Below are positions 61,463-64,000 of a DNA stretch of 64,000 nucleotides, piece after piece. The DNA comes from Portulaca oleracea (taxonomy: Eukaryota > Streptophyta > Magnoliopsida > Caryophyllales > Portulacaceae). Every line of letters begins with the position of its first letter. Within the stretch, counting starts at the first letter, position 1. The stretch is from NCBI GenBank assembly GCA_029582165.1, contig CM055881.1:23479594-23543593 (forward strand), in the 5' to 3' direction. The position numbers were made by a program, and so were the translations under genes. The notes under the pieces are model-generated. The model was not told the origin of the DNA and made no database searches. It saw nothing but the letters and a program-made list of their open reading frames with translations.

Positions 61463-64000
61463 GTGCATTGGGGGGGGGGATTAAAATGAGTGTGCGGGAG
61501 AGAGATTAAAATGAGTGTACAAAAAAGAGATTAAAATGGGTGTGAAAAAAAGAGAGGGTAAAACATATGCGTGAGAGAAAGGGATTAAATTGGGGGCGTG
61601 AGAGAGAGAGTTGAGAGGATTGTGTGTGAGCGGGAGGGTTGGGGGGGGGGGAGGGGGAAGAGCTGCGAGAGACGAAGGAGAGGAAGGTTGGATTTTAGAT
61701 CCAAATTTTTCTTTCAACTTTCCTCTCTTTTTGTACGAAAAGTTTTTTATTCTTTTTTACACCAATTTTTCCATCCACTTTTCGAACTGTTTTTTTTTTC
61801 CTTTGCCTTCTTCCGTCCAAACAAAGAAAACCTTTTCATTTTACAAAATTTTTTTCTTTCCACCCATTTTTCCGTGGTCCAAACACACTCTATATGTCCT
61901 GGATATTCATCTAAGGTGCCTTTGATCTGCTTGAATTGTGAGATCTTGGATGAAAATTTCCAGTTTTAATCTTTTGATTGTTCAAATGATTTTGAATTGC
62001 TCTTTTCAAATTTCATTCTTTTCTAGTTGGTATTCCTGAAATTACAGATGCTTACATCTTGGCATCCCTCAACCTCTATTCAGTGGAAACCATACTGTGT
62101 ATGTTGTATTTATGAGTAAAAGTTTAGCTGCTTGGTATGGTATGAATCCATTTGTCATTGTCTTCTGGCCGTTGTCACATTGTGTTTCAATGAATGTGCC
62201 TCCCCTAATAAATATCCACTTAGCTGATTTATTGAGACAAATGACAGGTAGCTATAGTTTTTTACATGGACATATGATTTACCTTCCTCGACCACAGCCA
62301 TTTGATGTCAAACCTTGTCGTCAATGTAGTGTGCTAATCTATGTTACCCGGAGTAGACCTTATCCATGTCCTAGTGTCAAGAGTGTGACAGGGGCATCAT
62401 GGCAGCGTAGGCATTTTTTGAATAATTGTGCATTTTTGGTAAAACCATGGATGGCAAGATGCGAGAAAGCAGCCCCCCCTCTTCTGAATGTGGTCCATGT
62501 TAAAACGTTGGTGTGTTTGATTACAATGAATTAGTTGATCTTATCAAATCCCTTTTGTTGGAATATAAGGTATATGAAGATGTTGCAACCATCCAATTGT
62601 TGGTTTGGGCTATCAGAATCCATTCAAACCGATGGAGCTGTTGTCCATGATTATGTATTCATTCTAATAGGCATATAGATTATAGAACCCAATGTTTGAA
62701 ATGTACTCGCCTTAAATGAAAGCTTCAGTTCAATTCGACCAATCGAGTTCACCTATATTCAAGTTGCTATACTTTGTGTATTTGGTAACTATCTCTTCAG
62801 TGACAGCAGATGCCAGTGTAAATTCGTACCACCAACCTAAGCTTTTAGTAGCTTATATGCTCTTGACCTAAATGAAAAGGAGAAACAATGACGTGAGTAG
62901 GTGGTAGCCAAGTTAGCAACCACTTCCATCATGCAACGTTCCCACCAAGGTTCAATTATTGGTGGAGGCGAAAAAGGTTTCCATAGGTGAAAATTGTGGG
63001 GTTGATGAGTCATGCTTGTCATGGGTAGCTTGGTACCTACGCTTTGGCCCCCGGCTTCTAAAACTTACTGTTCTCTATCCTCGAGGTAGAGGCCCAGTGG
63101 GTCGGCTAACTTTACCCTGTTTTAAAAAAAATAGTAGCCTCATACTTATCAGGGTGTTCCATTCTCCTGTGGGTGTCTATTATTAGAAGGACCATGAATG
63201 CTTACAGGTTAACCTCGTGTAGCACATTGCTTATGTCATCTTCTATATTGCACTTTTCTATTTTTTCGTTTATGATTTGGACCTGTTGTCATGTTTGTTT
63301 GTCGCTTTGCTAATTCTCAGCTTATTAACTTTGATCAATGATAAGAGTACTGTCTACTAATGCTGTACTCAGGGGCCTGGAGATTTCAATGGTAGACTTG
63401 ATGAGGGCTCTGCTAGTCTAATGCTTGATACTACGCCTTCCAAAGTTGTATCCACTGAGTTGACTGTAAGTAATTCAGCTTTTCTTTAATATCCTGTATT
63501 CATATTCCTGACAAAACCATGTACATTGCAATTTAGTCGAGTACATGTTCTGCATTCATCCTATAGCCTATACGTATGTTTTCCTTTTGTACGGGTTTAC
63601 ATGGTAATGTTTTCTGATAATGTAAGTTACATATTATCCATATTTTCCTATAAAAAAAAAGTTACATATTATCCAGTTATTTTCCCTTGAAACATTGCAA
63701 CTTTCTACGTCTTACAAGTGTATCCTCTTTTCTTTCCCTTCTTTCAGGTCCAGGTGAAGTGTTCACTGGTGTACATGGATTTTGAGGGCAGGTCTGATGG
63801 GCGCTCCATTAAGTCAATTCTTGCTCATGTTGCTCCTCTGAAGCTTGTAAGATTGATGCTTTCAAATTTTTGAATCTGCTGTGATGCTTGACTATTCCTT
63901 TGTTTCATTATTGTTGCCTTTTTCTTGCATCTGCAAACTTTGGTTTGGAAATCTCAGAACTGTTGTTCCCTATGATTTTTCTTTCAGGTTTTGGTACATG
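54708..64000 (+). CDS. CPSF100: Cleavage and polyadenylation specificity factor 100 kDa subunit (CPSF2), 3' end outside window
   Basis: Fourteen exons: 54708-54856, 55513-55681, 57524-57620, 58256-58382, 58473-58588, 58973-59067, 59154-59305, 59464-59521, 59614-59721, 60062-60305, 60905-61089, 63373-63465, 63748-63846 and 63988 onward. All junctions are GT-AG and phases agree throughout, giving about 568 codons of the roughly 740 expected. The start [20 protein letters not shown] is the conserved plant N-terminus. The protein has the metallo-beta-lactamase and beta-CASP folds of CPSF but lacks the zinc-binding histidine motif (YPDTLHLG in its place), so it is the non-catalytic partner of CPSF73 in nuclear pre-mRNA 3'-end cleavage. 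Exon 4 acceptor (CTAG, 58252-58255) gives Asp where Gly is usual (SDKGDG). Confidence 0.95.
55682..57523 (+). other. CPSF100 intron 2 (1.84 kb)
   Basis: This is the second longest intron seen. It holds no defined transposon borders. The frames inside are chance ORFs, and the last one (57243-57584) reads through the exon 3 acceptor in another frame. Confidence 0.7.
57821..58055 (+). repeat. G/T-rich low-complexity tract with G-quadruplex motif in CPSF100 intron 3
   Basis: It includes a C run (57823-57836), several TG repeats, G11-G13 runs, and a textbook four-run motif at 57958-57982 (G5-T-G5-C-G5-C-G7) on the sense strand. Proteins predicted over it are artefacts. Confidence 0.85.
61212..61890. 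mobile_element. MITE-like element in CPSF100 intron 11
   Basis: The left end GGTGTTTTTGGATTGTGGAA and the reverse complement of the right end (GTGTGTTTGGACCACGGAAA) form inverted repeats extending about 40 bp (GGGTGGAAA-AAAA in both). It contains a long AG repeat (61413-61459) and G runs. I could not define the target duplication. Confidence 0.6.
61413..61459 (+). repeat. AG dinucleotide microsatellite
   Basis: About 23 uninterrupted AG units, inside the MITE-like element. Several degenerate GAGAGA tracts follow to about 61610. Confidence 0.9.
61891..63372 (+). other. Remainder of CPSF100 intron 11
   Basis: AT-rich intron sequence with chance ORFs on both strands. I see no element borders here. 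Confidence 0.55.

Overview
This window is repeat-rich nuclear DNA of a flowering plant, probably a eudicot. The support is spliced genes with GT-AG introns, plant-type SPPL and CPSF100 proteins, and dense plant transposons (Tat, CRM-like, Copia, CACTA, hAT, Mutator, Tourist, Stowaway, L1). The species cannot be named from the sequence. There are no operons, CRISPR arrays, rRNA genes or convincing tRNA genes.

Layout. 1-11835: the 3' part of a decayed Ty3/gypsy element of the Tat lineage. It has pol on the plus strand (RT, RNase H, a second archaeal-type RNase H, integrase), two antisense open-frame regions, a 50-bp tandem array, a polypurine tract and a complete 1,579-bp 3' LTR. A 1,019-bp hAT-type element sits in the antisense ORF. 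11836-20610: degraded gypsy and Copia remnants, with another hAT-type MITE. 20614-32006: a non-autonomous CACTA transposon with 3-bp target duplication, swollen to 11.4 kb by a CRM-like gypsy element (minus strand) and a 3-kb solo LTR. 32010-34750: degraded LTR sequence and a LINE scrap. 34762-36949: a composite small LTR element with four LTRs of two families, flanked by a perfect 5-bp target duplication. It carries pieces of apparent host genes, including an in-frame ubiquitin-DUF538 fusion. 37000-39300: Tourist and Stowaway MITEs, one with a fold-back element nested inside.

Two host genes look intact. SPPL1 (CDS 41279-43457, three coding exons) encodes an intramembrane aspartyl protease with YD, GLGD and PAL motifs. 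CPSF100 (from 54708, 14 exons, running off the window end) encodes a subunit of the pre-mRNA 3'-end processing complex. Between them lies a broken L1-type LINE (about 45640-50588), itself interrupted by a second copy of the hAT-type element, and a second LINE-tailed region carrying a possible TPR-gene fragment. The two genes are not known to act together. Everything else is mobile DNA or its decay products.

Strongest leads for follow-up: the gene-capturing multi-LTR element at 34.8-36.9 kb; two dispersed dyad motifs (AAAACCC-N4-GGGTTTT in the Tat element, and GTCGCG-GG-CGCGAC in five clusters); and the intron-containing antisense ORFs of the Tat element.
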